A stretch of 32,265 nucleotides of DNA from a bacterium (GCA_017467605.1 JAFUSQ010000045.1:1-32265), one strand, 5' to 3'. Positions 1 through 7,575 are shown, counted from the first letter of the stretch. The notes: a model not told the origin generated them from the sequence alone. Numbers and translations are program-made.

Positions 1-273
1 TCCGTCTCCGACGGGTCCTCCGGACAGGGAAACTTTTGACGTCAAAAGTTTCACAAAACCGGAGCACAGAACTCCGTTCGTAACCAACTGTAACGCTCAA
101 CTAAAGGCAAGCAAACTCGCTTCGCTCAAACAATGCTTGCCTTGATATTGTTTTGCGTACAGTTGTTAACTCACTGCGTTGAGTGCTCTTTTTATATTTT
201 ATGTATTTATGTAACTAGTTGTTTTACATGTTTAACAAAGAGTACGAAACCCAAAGAATCTCATAATATTATT
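1..273. repeat. Non-coding repeat-rich stretch with nested inverted repeats
   Basis: No convincing gene is seen here. The stretch is less AT-rich than its surroundings and dense in dyad symmetry. There is a perfect 24-bp palindrome at 29-52 centred on gac|gtc. Short arms cggag (60-64) and ctccg (72-76) follow. A 10-bp pair aaggcaagca (104-113) and tgcttgcctt (134-143) is nested inside caactgta (85-92) and tacagttg (158-165). The layout looks like a dispersed intergenic repeat or a non-autonomous element remnant lying downstream of the minus-strand gene that ends at 274. Short ORFs crossing it are low-complexity and are not credited. The window edge may cut the element. Confidence 0.5.
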
Positions 274-1419
274 TTATTGTGCAAATTTATATTGATTTTG
301 TTTTGTAAAAATATTGTTTGAATTATTAAATGTATATGTTGAATCTGCATACGGATTTAGTGTGCCGTTTGTAAACGTTCTATTGTAGAACATGTCGTTT
401 GAATACGAATTAGGCAGACTTTGCGAACCAAACATCATTGTATTATATGCTTGATTTATCGGTGTATTTAAGCTTGATAAATTCAAATTCTGTAAATTTG
501 CCATAGGATTTGTTACAGTCGTTGAAGTTTTTCCGTTTGCAATTTTTAATGTTTCCTCAATTTCTCTAACTGTAAAGCCGTTTTTCTGTGCTTGTGCAAT
601 TTGAGCATCATCTAGCCTGTATGATTTTAATTTTGTAATTTCTGCATCTGTATATTTCATTGGAATCGGGTGTCGGTATGATGAATTATCAACTCTGGTT
701 GATACAGGTTGTTCTGTTCCAAGAAGTTCCTGTTCGACTGCTTCATACGGATAACCTTTTTGTTGAAGCATAGTGATTAATTCATCAGGAGCACCGTATC
801 GTTTAAGTGCTGCAACTTGAGCATCTGTGTATTGAACCGGTTGTCCGTTGCCTTGAGCAATTTGTTTTGCTTCTTCCTGCTTATCTGTATAGGTTTTGCC
901 TCTGACAAACATTCCTACAATACCGCCTATTACGCCGCCTATAGCAGTTCCGATTCCCGGACATATAGCTGAACCTATCGCAGCACCTCCTGCCATGCAG
1001 CCAAGTTCAACACCTGCTCCGCCGATTTCTTTCATTCCTGCCATAAATCCGCCGTCTCTAAATGCTCTATATATGTTTGGAGCTTCACAAGCTATTGTTA
1101 TAAGTGAACCAATTAATGGCATACGCTTGCCGACTGCTTTTGCAAGTCCTTTAATGCCGCCGGATTTAAAGCCGTTAGCTAAAAATTTTGGCAAGCCTAC
1201 TGTATTTTTAAATAGTCTTGTGAAAAATCCGCCATTTTTTGCAGATTGCCTTGCTACATTTTTTTCAAGGGCAAGCCCGCCTGCTTTGACTTTTGTCCAA
1301 ATAGAGCCTTTTGTATGCCTTGCAGCTTTGCCAATGACTTCGCTGCCTGTCCCAAGCAAAAATTCAGGTGCGAGTTTGAGTGCTCTTAGGCCGTAGCCAA
1401 ATAATTTTCCAATTCCCAT
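274..1419 (-). CDS. Unknown protein with glycine-zipper core and duplicated helical repeat
   Basis: Function is unknown. The 381-aa product has a basic N-terminal region with TKGSIWTKVKAG (36-47) and NGGFFTR (62-68). A Gly/Ala-rich hydrophobic core follows at about 133-173, containing GSAICPG (149-155) and many GxxxG steps. A roughly 36-aa helical unit then occurs twice, at 197-233 and 256-292; both copies start YTDA. The Asn/Ser/Thr-rich tail carries NPYAD (355-359). The neighbouring minus-strand gene (1574-2350) is a paralogue sharing the first two blocks and NPYAD but not the duplicated unit. AGGAG lies five bases before the ATG. The glycine-zipper core resembles membrane-inserting segments of bacteriocins or effectors, but this is only inference. 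No classical signal peptide is seen. Confidence 0.8.
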   Translation of the reverse strand: MGIGKLFGYGLRALKLAPEFLLGTGSEVIGKAARHTKGSIWTKVKAGGLALEKNVARQSAKNGGFFTRLFKNTVGLPKFLANGFKSGGIKGLAKAVGKRMPLIGSLITIACEAPNIYRAFRDGGFMAGMKEIGGAGVELGCMAGGAAIGSAICPGIGTAIGGVIGGIVGMFVRGKTYTDKQEEAKQIAQGNGQPVQYTDAQVAALKRYGAPDELITMLQQKGYPYEAVEQELLGTEQPVSTRVDNSSYRHPIPMKYTDAEITKLKSYRLDDAQIAQAQKNGFTVREIEETLKIANGKTSTTVTNPMANLQNLNLSSLNTPINQAYNTMMFGSQSLPNSYSNDMFYNRTFTNGTLNPYADSTYTFNNSNNIFTKQNQYKFAQ

Positions 1420-1514
1420 GTTTTCTCCTATAATTTTTTTTCTTTATCCCCTATATTTCTATAAAGTTTATTTATTAAAAAGAATTGTCTTTTTGTAAAC
1501 AAATGTTAAATAAA

Positions 1515-1542
1515 AACAGAACTTTAGAAATAAAGTTCTGTT
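1515..1542 (-). terminator. Rho-independent terminator of the second glycine-zipper gene
   Basis: A perfect 12-bp stem (1515-1526 with 1531-1542) has a 4-base loop. Read on the minus strand it is followed by a T-rich run. It lies 31 bases past the stop of the minus-strand gene 1574-2350, so that gene and its downstream paralogue are probably separate transcripts. Confidence 0.8.
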
Positions 1543-1573
1543 CAATAAGGGAAATTATATGATTATGATTCTA

Positions 1574-2350
1574 TTATGCCATTATATTGAAATTCATTCC
1601 TTGCATCATAATATCATCAGCATAGGGGTTTACATATTCGTTATTAGAGAATGGATTTGACATTGCAGTGTTTTGGCTGAACGGATTTCCTTCAAATGAA
1701 GGTGTCTGAACTTGCGGTTGAGTTTGTGCTTGTGTTGCTTGAGCAATTTGCGCCTGTTCTTCTGCTTCAGCTTTTTTTTCAGAGTATGAGCTGCCGACAA
1801 TTTTCTTAGCAAGCCATTCACCCGCTAACCACCCGATTAAACTTCCTACACCCGGACATATTGCAGAACCGATTGCTCCGCCTATTGCGCCGCCGCCCAA
1901 TCTTGCTCCGGTTTTTACAACCTCTGTAACACCTTGACCAATTCCTTGTTCTGTTGTTGCTTTCCAAATGTTAGGTAATTCAAACAATACCATTGGAAGT
2001 GCTGTTAAAAACGGAACATTTTTACCTAAACCTTTGAAGAAACCTTTAGGCCCTGCAAAAAATGATGCAATAGGACCTTTCCCTGAAATTCTTGCGGCTC
2101 TTGCATATTTTTTTGTTAATTCAGGTACAAATTTTAAATTGCTTGTCACTCTTGTAAAGAATGAACCGTTTTTCTGTAAATCTTCAACTGCTTTAAATCC
2201 GGCTTTGGCTTTTGTCCAAACAGAACCTTTAGTTGAACGCATAGCTGCTCCTGCAATATCGGAACTTGCCCCAAAAATTGCATCAGGTGCAGCTTTTGCA
2301 ATTCTGGTTACATAACCCGTCACTTTTGGAATGAATGAAATAACACTCAT
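1574..2350 (-). CDS. Unknown glycine-zipper protein, paralogue of the gene at 274-1419
   Basis: Function is unknown. The 258-aa product shares with its neighbour the block TKGSVWTKAKAG (40-51), NGSFFTR (61-67), a Gly-rich hydrophobic core (about 148-185) with GSAICPG (161-167), and a C-terminal NPYAD (241-245). It lacks the duplicated YTDA helical unit. Instead it has a Gln/Ala-rich linker and two NPF motifs (222-224, 232-234). A second hydrophobic stretch is at about 112-127. AAGGTGG precedes the ATG by six bases. The gene has its own terminator. The tandem, diverged arrangement suggests duplication of a lineage-specific family with a constant core and variable tail. A membrane-active or host-directed role is conceivable but not shown. 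Confidence 0.8.
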   Translation of the reverse strand: MSVISFIPKVTGYVTRIAKAAPDAIFGASSDIAGAAMRSTKGSVWTKAKAGFKAVEDLQKNGSFFTRVTSNLKFVPELTKKYARAARISGKGPIASFFAGPKGFFKGLGKNVPFLTALPMVLFELPNIWKATTEQGIGQGVTEVVKTGARLGGGAIGGAIGSAICPGVGSLIGWLAGEWLAKKIVGSSYSEKKAEAEEQAQIAQATQAQTQPQVQTPSFEGNPFSQNTAMSNPFSNNEYVNPYADDIMMQGMNFNIMA

Positions 2351-2460
2351 AACTTACCACCTTAAAGATACACTTTTCCTAACCTACATATTTATAAAAA
2401 AATATGGTGGTACAAAATTGACAAGGTTTTAAATTTTGTTAACAAAATTTAATAAAGTAA

Positions 2461-2480
2461 AGGCGGTATTTCTACCGCCT
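2461..2480 (-). terminator. Probable terminator of the GGDEF gene
   Basis: An 8-bp stem aggcggta/taccgcct has a 4-base loop (2469-2472), 69 bases past the stop of the minus-strand GGDEF gene. On that strand it is followed by ttactttatt, a weak T-tract. Termination is plausible but not as clear as at 1515-1542. Confidence 0.6.
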
Positions 2481-2548
2481 AATTAACCAGATTTACACTA
2501 TGTAAGTGTTCAGAAAGGAACTTATCCGCGTCCGTTTGGACGTTATAT

Positions 2549-3424
2549 TTAACCTTCTCCCAAATTCAATTGAGAGAATTGTACAATCTTATTTTTACCG
2601 CGTTTTTTAGCGTTATATAAAGCATGTTCCGCGTATCTTATTATTGTATTTGCATCTTCTTCCGTGTCAGGAATACATGGGAATGTAGAAATTCCGCCTG
2701 AAATTGTTATAGGGTGGCGTTCTTCCTCTCCCGCAGGAATGAATTCCATTTTTTCAATATCTTTGCGGAATCTTTCCGCAAACAAAAATGCATTATCTTC
2801 TGAAGTGTTTGGAAGAACTACGATAAATTCTTCATCACCGTAACGAGTCAAAATATCTTCTTTTCTTATAAGTTGTTTTAATTTATCAGCAATTGAACGC
2901 AGAAGAACATCTCCCCATTCATAGCCGTAAATATCATTTACAACTTTAAAGAAATCTAAATCGAACAACAATACAGAAAGTGCATTTCCGTAACGTTTTG
3001 AACGTGAAATCTCTTGTTCCATACGTTCAAGCAAATATTTTCTGTTATGCAAGCCTGTTAATTCATCAGTTGTTGAAAGAGTTTTTAATTTATCTCTCAA
3101 TTCTTTAATTTTTAACATGTTTTTAACACGTACAACCAATTCCTGATTATCAACAGGTGTTTTTATATAATCAAAAGCTACCGCACGAACTGTTGCACCT
3201 TTAAAGGTTTCGCCGATAAACAAAATAGGAAACTTAAATTTAGTTACCATTAAAACATCTTTTATATCCGGAACACTTTCTATAATAATTACTCCGGGAT
3301 TTAAAGTTTCGTAATCCTTCAAATTAGAAGCATTTTCCAATCTTACATTAGAATCTTCAATATTTGAAATAACATCTGCAATAGATGAAGATTTTTTATC
3401 TGTATATATAACAATATTCTTCAT
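2549..3424 (-). CDS. Receiver-like plus GGDEF protein with degenerate signature
   Basis: This is a cytoplasmic protein of the diguanylate cyclase family (c-di-GMP from two GTP). Residues 1-105 resemble a response-regulator receiver. D9 and the K88-T-P switch region are present, but the expected phospho-acceptor position holds Glu49 (VIIIES), so it is probably a pseudo-receiver. Residues 115-285 are a GGDEF domain: DELTGLHNRKYL (120-131), DLDFFKVVND (155-164), then RYGDEEF (194-200). The signature reads GDEEF where GGDEF or GGEEF is usual. The inhibitory I-site RxxD is intact (RKED, 187-190). Cyclase activity is therefore uncertain, and c-di-GMP binding may be the main role. It is transcribed divergently from the alpha/alpha-toroid gene at 3534. 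GAGGG precedes the ATG. Confidence 0.88.
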   Translation of the reverse strand: MKNIVIYTDKKSSSIADVISNIEDSNVRLENASNLKDYETLNPGVIIIESVPDIKDVLMVTKFKFPILFIGETFKGATVRAVAFDYIKTPVDNQELVVRVKNMLKIKELRDKLKTLSTTDELTGLHNRKYLLERMEQEISRSKRYGNALSVLLFDLDFFKVVNDIYGYEWGDVLLRSIADKLKQLIRKEDILTRYGDEEFIVVLPNTSEDNAFLFAERFRKDIEKMEFIPAGEEERHPITISGGISTFPCIPDTEEDANTIIRYAEHALYNAKKRGKNKIVQFSQLNLGEG

Positions 3425-3457
3425 GAACTACCCTCTTTGTTACAGATTACCATATCA

Positions 3458-3473
3458 TTTGCCCCTCGGCAAA
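3458..3473. promoter_or_regulatory. Small inverted repeat in the divergent promoter region
   Basis: A 6-bp dyad tttgcc/ggcaaa with a 4-base spacer lies between the divergent GGDEF and alpha/alpha-toroid genes, upstream of the plus-strand -35. It could be an operator or a hairpin in the minus-strand leader. No regulator can be named. Confidence 0.3.
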
Positions 3474-3483
3474 AATGTAAAGT

Positions 3484-3512
3484 TTGTTAATATTACTTGA
3501 GTATGGTATACT
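3484..3512 (+). promoter_or_regulatory. Sigma-70-type promoter of the alpha/alpha-toroid gene
   Basis: TTGTTA (3484-3489), a 17-base spacer, then TATACT (3507-3512). The start of transcription would be near 3519, and the ATG is at 3534 behind GAGGT. The spacing and -10 match the consensus well. Confidence 0.65.
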
Positions 3513-3533
3513 GATTAAAGCTTGTGAGGTTAT

Positions 3534-5405
3534 ATGGATTATTCGGTTGAAAATAATAAAGAGAGAGATTATTTTAAAAAAGATTTTTCGTCAATAAATA
3601 TTTTATTAAAAAAAATACGTACGGCGTTAGTAGAGGGAGAGAAGGTTTCGACAAGTAATCTTGATTTATCTGGAATTATTGATTATGAAAAAAATCTGAC
3701 ATTCGTTTATATAACATTATTTCAAGAAGGTTTAAAACCTATTCGGTGGGGTTCTAATCGGTCAAATCTTGACGAAACAATTAATCGAGATATCGAAAAA
3801 ATAAGATTATATAAAACTTATTCTGACTTTCAAGTCTCAAATCCTGATAAATGTCGAATTATGATAGAATATGTAACCGAGCAAATTCCGGCTGAAATTG
3901 ACAAGATTAAATATGCTACTTTTGTTCCGGCAAGATTTGAACCCGGTGTAACAGGAATAAAGATTGTTTTGCAAAATACTTCATATTTATATATGCCGAC
4001 TGATGCTTGGGTTAACAGTCAAATGGATTATAAAACCGCTCTTAATTCTCTCTTGCGTAAAACTTATATTAAAAATCTTACAAATAAAATTTCGGAACGT
4101 TTTGCTATTTTAAAAAAGACACCGCATCAGTGTTATATTATTAAAAGTCGAACTTTTATTACTTATAAAGATGATATTTTACCTCTTTATAGAGGAAATT
4201 TATTGTATGAGTATTCTCCTGAAGCAATACGCGATATTGCAATGGACGGTGCGGATTGGACGCTGAAATATCAGCAGGAGAACGGGAAATATTTATATTA
4301 TTATGATGCAAAGGAAGATAATTATGTCGATCATGAGCACCCTACAAGACCTTTAGATAATCTTTATTACAATGATTTACGTCATTGCGGCGGAATTGTT
4401 ACCTTAATTCGTGCTTATCAGCTGACCAAGGACAGAAAATATCTTGAAGCTGCCAAAAAAGGACTTGATTATAGTGTAACACTTACAAAAGAACACGATT
4501 ATAACGGGCAAAAGGCAGGTTACATTTTTTGCAACAGAAAAGCAAAACTTGGCGGAACTGGCATGATTCTTGTTGCAATGATGAAATATCGCGTTGAAAC
4601 GGGTGATAAATCTTATGATGAATATATAAAAATGTATGCAAGACATATTCTTTCAAGAATTTATAAAACCGGAGAAATTATGGGATATTATATTCACCCT
4701 GATTTCCAGAACGGTCAGCCTTTAATAAATATGTCAGATGAAGAAAGACGTGCGACATTTTCATTCTATTATCCGGGCGAAGCTTTGTTGGGTCTGGCAT
4801 TGTTTGCAAATTATTTTAAAGATGATGAACAATTACGTTCAGAAGTTATTGAAAAATCCGAAATTGCACTTGATTGGATTGTAGATGAACGCCCTAAAAT
4901 TTATGCTGATTTGTTCACAGCATTGCCTTCTGATGCCTGGTTAATGCAGGCAATTGAAGAATGGGCGACTATTCCTGAATTTAGAAAAGAAAATTATATA
5001 AATTTTGTATTCGGTGATGCCGAAACAATGATGAAAAATATGTATAAAAAAGATGACTCTCCTTTTATCGATTATGAAGGAAGTTACTATTATAATCATG
5101 GAGATCATTTTTATCCTGACGGATCGCGTTCTGAAGGGTTAGTCGGAGCATATTATTTGGCGAAAAAATTGGGTAGAGAAGAAATAGCGGATAAAATCTT
5201 AAAGGCTTGTCGTTTGGCTGCAAAATCTCAAATGCTTCTTTATAATAATGAATATAATAATTATGCTCATAAAAATCCGCAAAAATCTAAAGGTGCTATA
5301 AGATTTAAAGCTACAAGACAGTGGATTAGAGTGGACTCAATTCAACATGTTGCATGTTTCTATTTTAGACTATATTTTGCGGAAATCGGATTAGAAGCGA
5401 AATAA
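3534..5405 (+). CDS. Putative alpha/alpha-toroid (six-hairpin glycosidase-like) protein
   Basis: A 623-aa protein with no signal peptide or membrane segment. Residues 1 to about 215 form a mixed alpha/beta domain I do not recognise. From about 225 to the end the pattern of paired helices with aromatic and acidic loops resembles an alpha/alpha toroid as in six-hairpin glycosidases and lyases: DGADWTLKYQ (238-247), then NDLRHCGGI (280-288), and later TALPSDAWLMQAIEEW and DGSRSEGLVGAYYLAKK. Substrate and catalytic residues cannot be assigned. Divergent pairing with a GGDEF protein suggests a link to c-di-GMP-controlled polysaccharide metabolism, which is inference. The start is set by GAGGT three bases upstream of the ATG and by the promoter at 3484-3512. 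Confidence 0.8.
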   Translation: MDYSVENNKERDYFKKDFSSINILLKKIRTALVEGEKVSTSNLDLSGIIDYEKNLTFVYITLFQEGLKPIRWGSNRSNLDETINRDIEKIRLYKTYSDFQVSNPDKCRIMIEYVTEQIPAEIDKIKYATFVPARFEPGVTGIKIVLQNTSYLYMPTDAWVNSQMDYKTALNSLLRKTYIKNLTNKISERFAILKKTPHQCYIIKSRTFITYKDDILPLYRGNLLYEYSPEAIRDIAMDGADWTLKYQQENGKYLYYYDAKEDNYVDHEHPTRPLDNLYYNDLRHCGGIVTLIRAYQLTKDRKYLEAAKKGLDYSVTLTKEHDYNGQKAGYIFCNRKAKLGGTGMILVAMMKYRVETGDKSYDEYIKMYARHILSRIYKTGEIMGYYIHPDFQNGQPLINMSDEERRATFSFYYPGEALLGLALFANYFKDDEQLRSEVIEKSEIALDWIVDERPKIYADLFTALPSDAWLMQAIEEWATIPEFRKENYINFVFGDAETMMKNMYKKDDSPFIDYEGSYYYNHGDHFYPDGSRSEGLVGAYYLAKKLGREEIADKILKACRLAAKSQMLLYNNEYNNYAHKNPQKSKGAIRFKATRQWIRVDSIQHVACFYFRLYFAEIGLEAK

Positions 5406-5417
5406 GAGCACGACCGA

Positions 5418-5452
5418 TAAGACCGTTGAGTCCGTTAAGACCGTTAGGTCGG
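5418..5452 (+). repeat. 9-bp tandem repeats, forward cluster
   Basis: Four consecutive 9-bp units start 13 bases past the preceding stop codon: TAAGACCGT, TGAGTCCGT, TAAGACCGT and a partial TAGGTCGG. A degenerate copy precedes them. The same unit occurs inverted at 5521-5553 and forward again at 32207-32240. Confidence 0.75.
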
Positions 5453-5520
5453 AAACGTAAATTATCAAAATGATAAATGTACAACATTAACAAAATTAAT
5501 AACCCCATAAATGACTTTCA

Positions 5521-5553
5521 AGCTTAGCGGACTTAGCAGACTTAACGGTCTAA
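5521..5553 (-). repeat. 9-bp tandem repeats, inverted cluster
   Basis: Read on the minus strand this gives TTAGACCGT, TAAGTCTGC, TAAGTCCGC, TAAGCT, the same 9-bp family as at 5418-5452 but inverted. The two clusters can pair imperfectly over about 32 bases, making a large stem with a roughly 70-base loop. It may act as a terminator or RNA-stability element for the upstream gene, or it may be a mobile repeat. Confidence 0.7.
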
Positions 5554-5574
5554 TTTATAATATGTAACAATTCC

Positions 5575-5602
5575 TTAACATTATCTCTTAATTTTCTAAA
5601 GT
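5575..5602 (+). promoter_or_regulatory. Possible promoter of the MGMAASQ-type protein gene
   Basis: TTAACA (5575-5580), a 16-base spacer and TAAAGT (5597-5602) lie about 67 bases upstream of the ATG at 5669. A small hairpin ccgta/tacgg (5618-5622, 5631-5635) lies in the predicted leader. The assignment is tentative because the region is AT-rich. Confidence 0.35.
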
Positions 5603-5668
5603 TAATCAATGCATGTGCCGTAAACAATAATACGGAACGAAAATTATTGAAAGGAATTGTTCAGAACT

Positions 5669-7177
5669 ATGGGAATGGCAGCATCACAAGCCAGATTACT
5701 AAGTATCACAGCTCGATTGTCTAACAATGAGATGGAACAACAATCTCTTGCTTATTCAAAACAGCGTTTGTCTGATAATTCAGAACAAATTAATGATGCT
5801 TATCTTGAAGCTTTGAACAAAACTAAATATCAAGTTTTAACAGGTTATAATAATTCTCAGGCAAATTATGCCGATTTGACATATTCTCAAATTACCGGAA
5901 GTAACACTGTTGCAACAGGAAAACAATATCTTGTTAAATCTAAAGACGGACAAGTTTTGGTTTCTTCAAAAATTGCAAGTGCTTATAAAAAGAATAACGG
6001 TGATTTTAACAGATTTTTAAGAGATTTGGGATATACTCAATCTGATATTGATGTTTCTAAATATTCTGATTCTGAAGAAGCAGTCCATAATGCTTGGGAC
6101 AGATATTTGGCAGCTGTTGGTAAAAGTATTGATAATATCGACAGTCAACATATTTTGAATTTCGGCTACAATTCTTTCAGTACAGAATCTTATGATGGTT
6201 ATCCTACATACGATACTGCATATATTTCTGATTCTTCAGGTGAGCCTGAATATATTTACAGAGATGATACAGGTTACTATAAAGAAAGATATACATTAGG
6301 TGCAAGAACAGTTGAAGATGCTTATGGTAATATTTCTACAATAATTTGCTATCAAACTGCAGATCAACAAGGTACTGAACAGTATACAGAAGTTACTGGT
6401 GCCGGTATCAATTACAATACCGAAACTAAAAAATTCTCTTACATAAATGAATACGGAGAAACAGTTGACGCTGATGCTTTATATATTGATCCGAATGAAA
6501 ATTTTGTAAGTGAAAGCTATAAAAATTATTTAACATTTGATGGTGAAGAATTCGTATCAGAAGGCGGATTGGTTTATGACATTTATAAAGAATCAAGAGC
6601 TTTAAATTATGAAGGAACCACTCAAGCTCAAAGAGAATTGTATGATTATGCTACTGCCATAACTGAAGCATTGTACTGTAAAGAACTTACAAATACTGCA
6701 AATAATTTAACATATGATGCTCAAATGGTTACTTATTACAAAAATATTTTCAACGAAATGACCAAAAACGGTTATACAACTTTAGCTGAATCATATGGAC
6801 AAAAGTTAGCAACAACAGTTGCGAGTGATACGATGTCAAGTGAAAGTAAAGTTTTCCAAGATCCGGATTGGTTTGTAAAACAATTAAAAGCAGGTAATTT
6901 AACGTTATCATACTTCTCAACAGTTGAAAAAAGCTTTATTAATACAACACTTGATGATGACGAATCAATAACAGAACGTGAAGATACTACTGCAATGGCT
7001 ATTGCAGAGCAAGTCTATCAAAATCAGATGGATAAAATTGAAAGTCAAGACAAACAAATTGATCTTCAATTAAACAAGTTAGAATCTGAACATAATGCAT
7101 TACAAACAGAATATGAGGCTGTTAAAAAAGTAATTAGCACAAACGTAGATAAATCTTTCAATATATTTAACGCATAA
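5669..7177 (+). CDS. Flagellin/filament-like surface protein with terminal coiled coils
   Basis: The function is unknown. The 502-aa product begins MGMAASQARLLSITARLSNN, an N-terminal amphipathic helix. Its last 65 residues are strongly heptad-like, rich in Gln, Glu and Leu, and end DKSFNIFNA. The middle is rich in Tyr, Asp, Ser and Thr, like an exposed variable domain. Helical ends around a variable middle is the plan of flagellins and related self-assembling proteins, but no specific flagellin residues are claimed. I recall similar MGLAASQARFL-type proteins as a recurrent family in Gastranaerophilales. There is no Sec signal peptide. ATG 5669 is chosen because it starts the conserved segment. 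GAAAGGA lies about 13 bases upstream; an in-frame TTG at 5657 is too close to it. A terminator follows at 7228-7254. Confidence 0.75.
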   Translation: MGMAASQARLLSITARLSNNEMEQQSLAYSKQRLSDNSEQINDAYLEALNKTKYQVLTGYNNSQANYADLTYSQITGSNTVATGKQYLVKSKDGQVLVSSKIASAYKKNNGDFNRFLRDLGYTQSDIDVSKYSDSEEAVHNAWDRYLAAVGKSIDNIDSQHILNFGYNSFSTESYDGYPTYDTAYISDSSGEPEYIYRDDTGYYKERYTLGARTVEDAYGNISTIICYQTADQQGTEQYTEVTGAGINYNTETKKFSYINEYGETVDADALYIDPNENFVSESYKNYLTFDGEEFVSEGGLVYDIYKESRALNYEGTTQAQRELYDYATAITEALYCKELTNTANNLTYDAQMVTYYKNIFNEMTKNGYTTLAESYGQKLATTVASDTMSSESKVFQDPDWFVKQLKAGNLTLSYFSTVEKSFINTTLDDDESITEREDTTAMAIAEQVYQNQMDKIESQDKQIDLQLNKLESEHNALQTEYEAVKKVISTNVDKSFNIFNA

Positions 7178-7227
7178 TAATTTATATTTTATATTTTTCC
7201 CTACAATTAATTTTCGTAACTTTTCCC

Positions 7228-7254
7228 TGCCGCTTGTCAAAGCGGTATTTTTTT
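7228..7254 (+). terminator. Rho-independent terminator
   Basis: An 8-bp stem with one G-T pair (7228-7235 with 7240-7247, loop gtca) is followed by seven T. It lies 50 bases after the stop of the coiled-coil protein gene. Confidence 0.85.
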
Positions 7255-7300
7255 AGGTAATTATATAGAAGCCTACTTGAATAATGTTTCAAAACTAATA

Positions 7301-7376
7301 CCCACCCTAACCCTCCCTAATCAGGGAGGGAAAATTTTCAAATTGAACGAATGCGAAATTTAGAAATTTGGGTGGG
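7301..7376. repeat. Hairpin-forming intergenic repeat element
   Basis: The element is bounded by cccaccc (7301-7307) and gggtggg (7370-7376). Inside is a perfect 8-bp stem ccctccct/agggaggg (7311-7318, 7323-7330), and then two AT-rich near-complementary arms around 7332-7344 and 7358-7369. The sequence has the look of a dispersed repeat (a CCCACCCTAACCCTCCCTAA-type motif) unrelated to the flanking genes. It lies between a terminator and a small minus-strand ORF. Confidence 0.6.
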
Positions 7377-7407
7377 TTATTTTCATAATAGAGTACAAAG
7401 TTAAAAT

Positions 7408-7575
7408 TTATATATCCCAAATACTATTATCAGGATTTTCTACCCAAATTACCGTAACCTCCGGTTGTTTATAGAATGGGTTAAACCAGTGGGTGTCATC
7501 TGCAAAATCTATTATTGCATCATAATATGAAATTCTATCTGCAATTTTTTTTGTGTAACTTAATAAATCTGCCAT
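7408..7575 (-). CDS. Small hypothetical protein, 55 aa
   Basis: A short minus-strand ORF runs from MADLLSYTKK to DNSIWDI. It is rich in aromatic residues (ADDTHWFNPFYKQPEV) and has no homologue I can name. TTAGGA lies about five bases before the ATG at 7575; an upstream in-frame ATG at 7593 lacks such a site. It is isolated between a hairpin repeat and the divergent AsmA-like gene. It could be a real small gene, or the remnant of a larger gene. The composition looks protein-like, but nothing else supports it. Confidence 0.4.
   Translation of the reverse strand: MADLLSYTKKIADRISYYDAIIDFADDTHWFNPFYKQPEVTVIWVENPDNSIWDI

Noticed and set aside
133-321. Plus-strand ORF of 62 aa at the left edge
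   Set aside because: It runs through the inverted-repeat region into the antisense of the glycine-zipper gene, with no ribosome site and cysteine-rich low-information composition.
896-1396. Plus-strand ORF of 166 aa
   Set aside because: It is antisense to the glycine-zipper gene; its Pro/Ala-rich sequence is the mirror of the Gly-rich codons.
5418-5553. CRISPR array
   Set aside because: The 9-bp units are contiguous with no spacers, and no cas genes are nearby.
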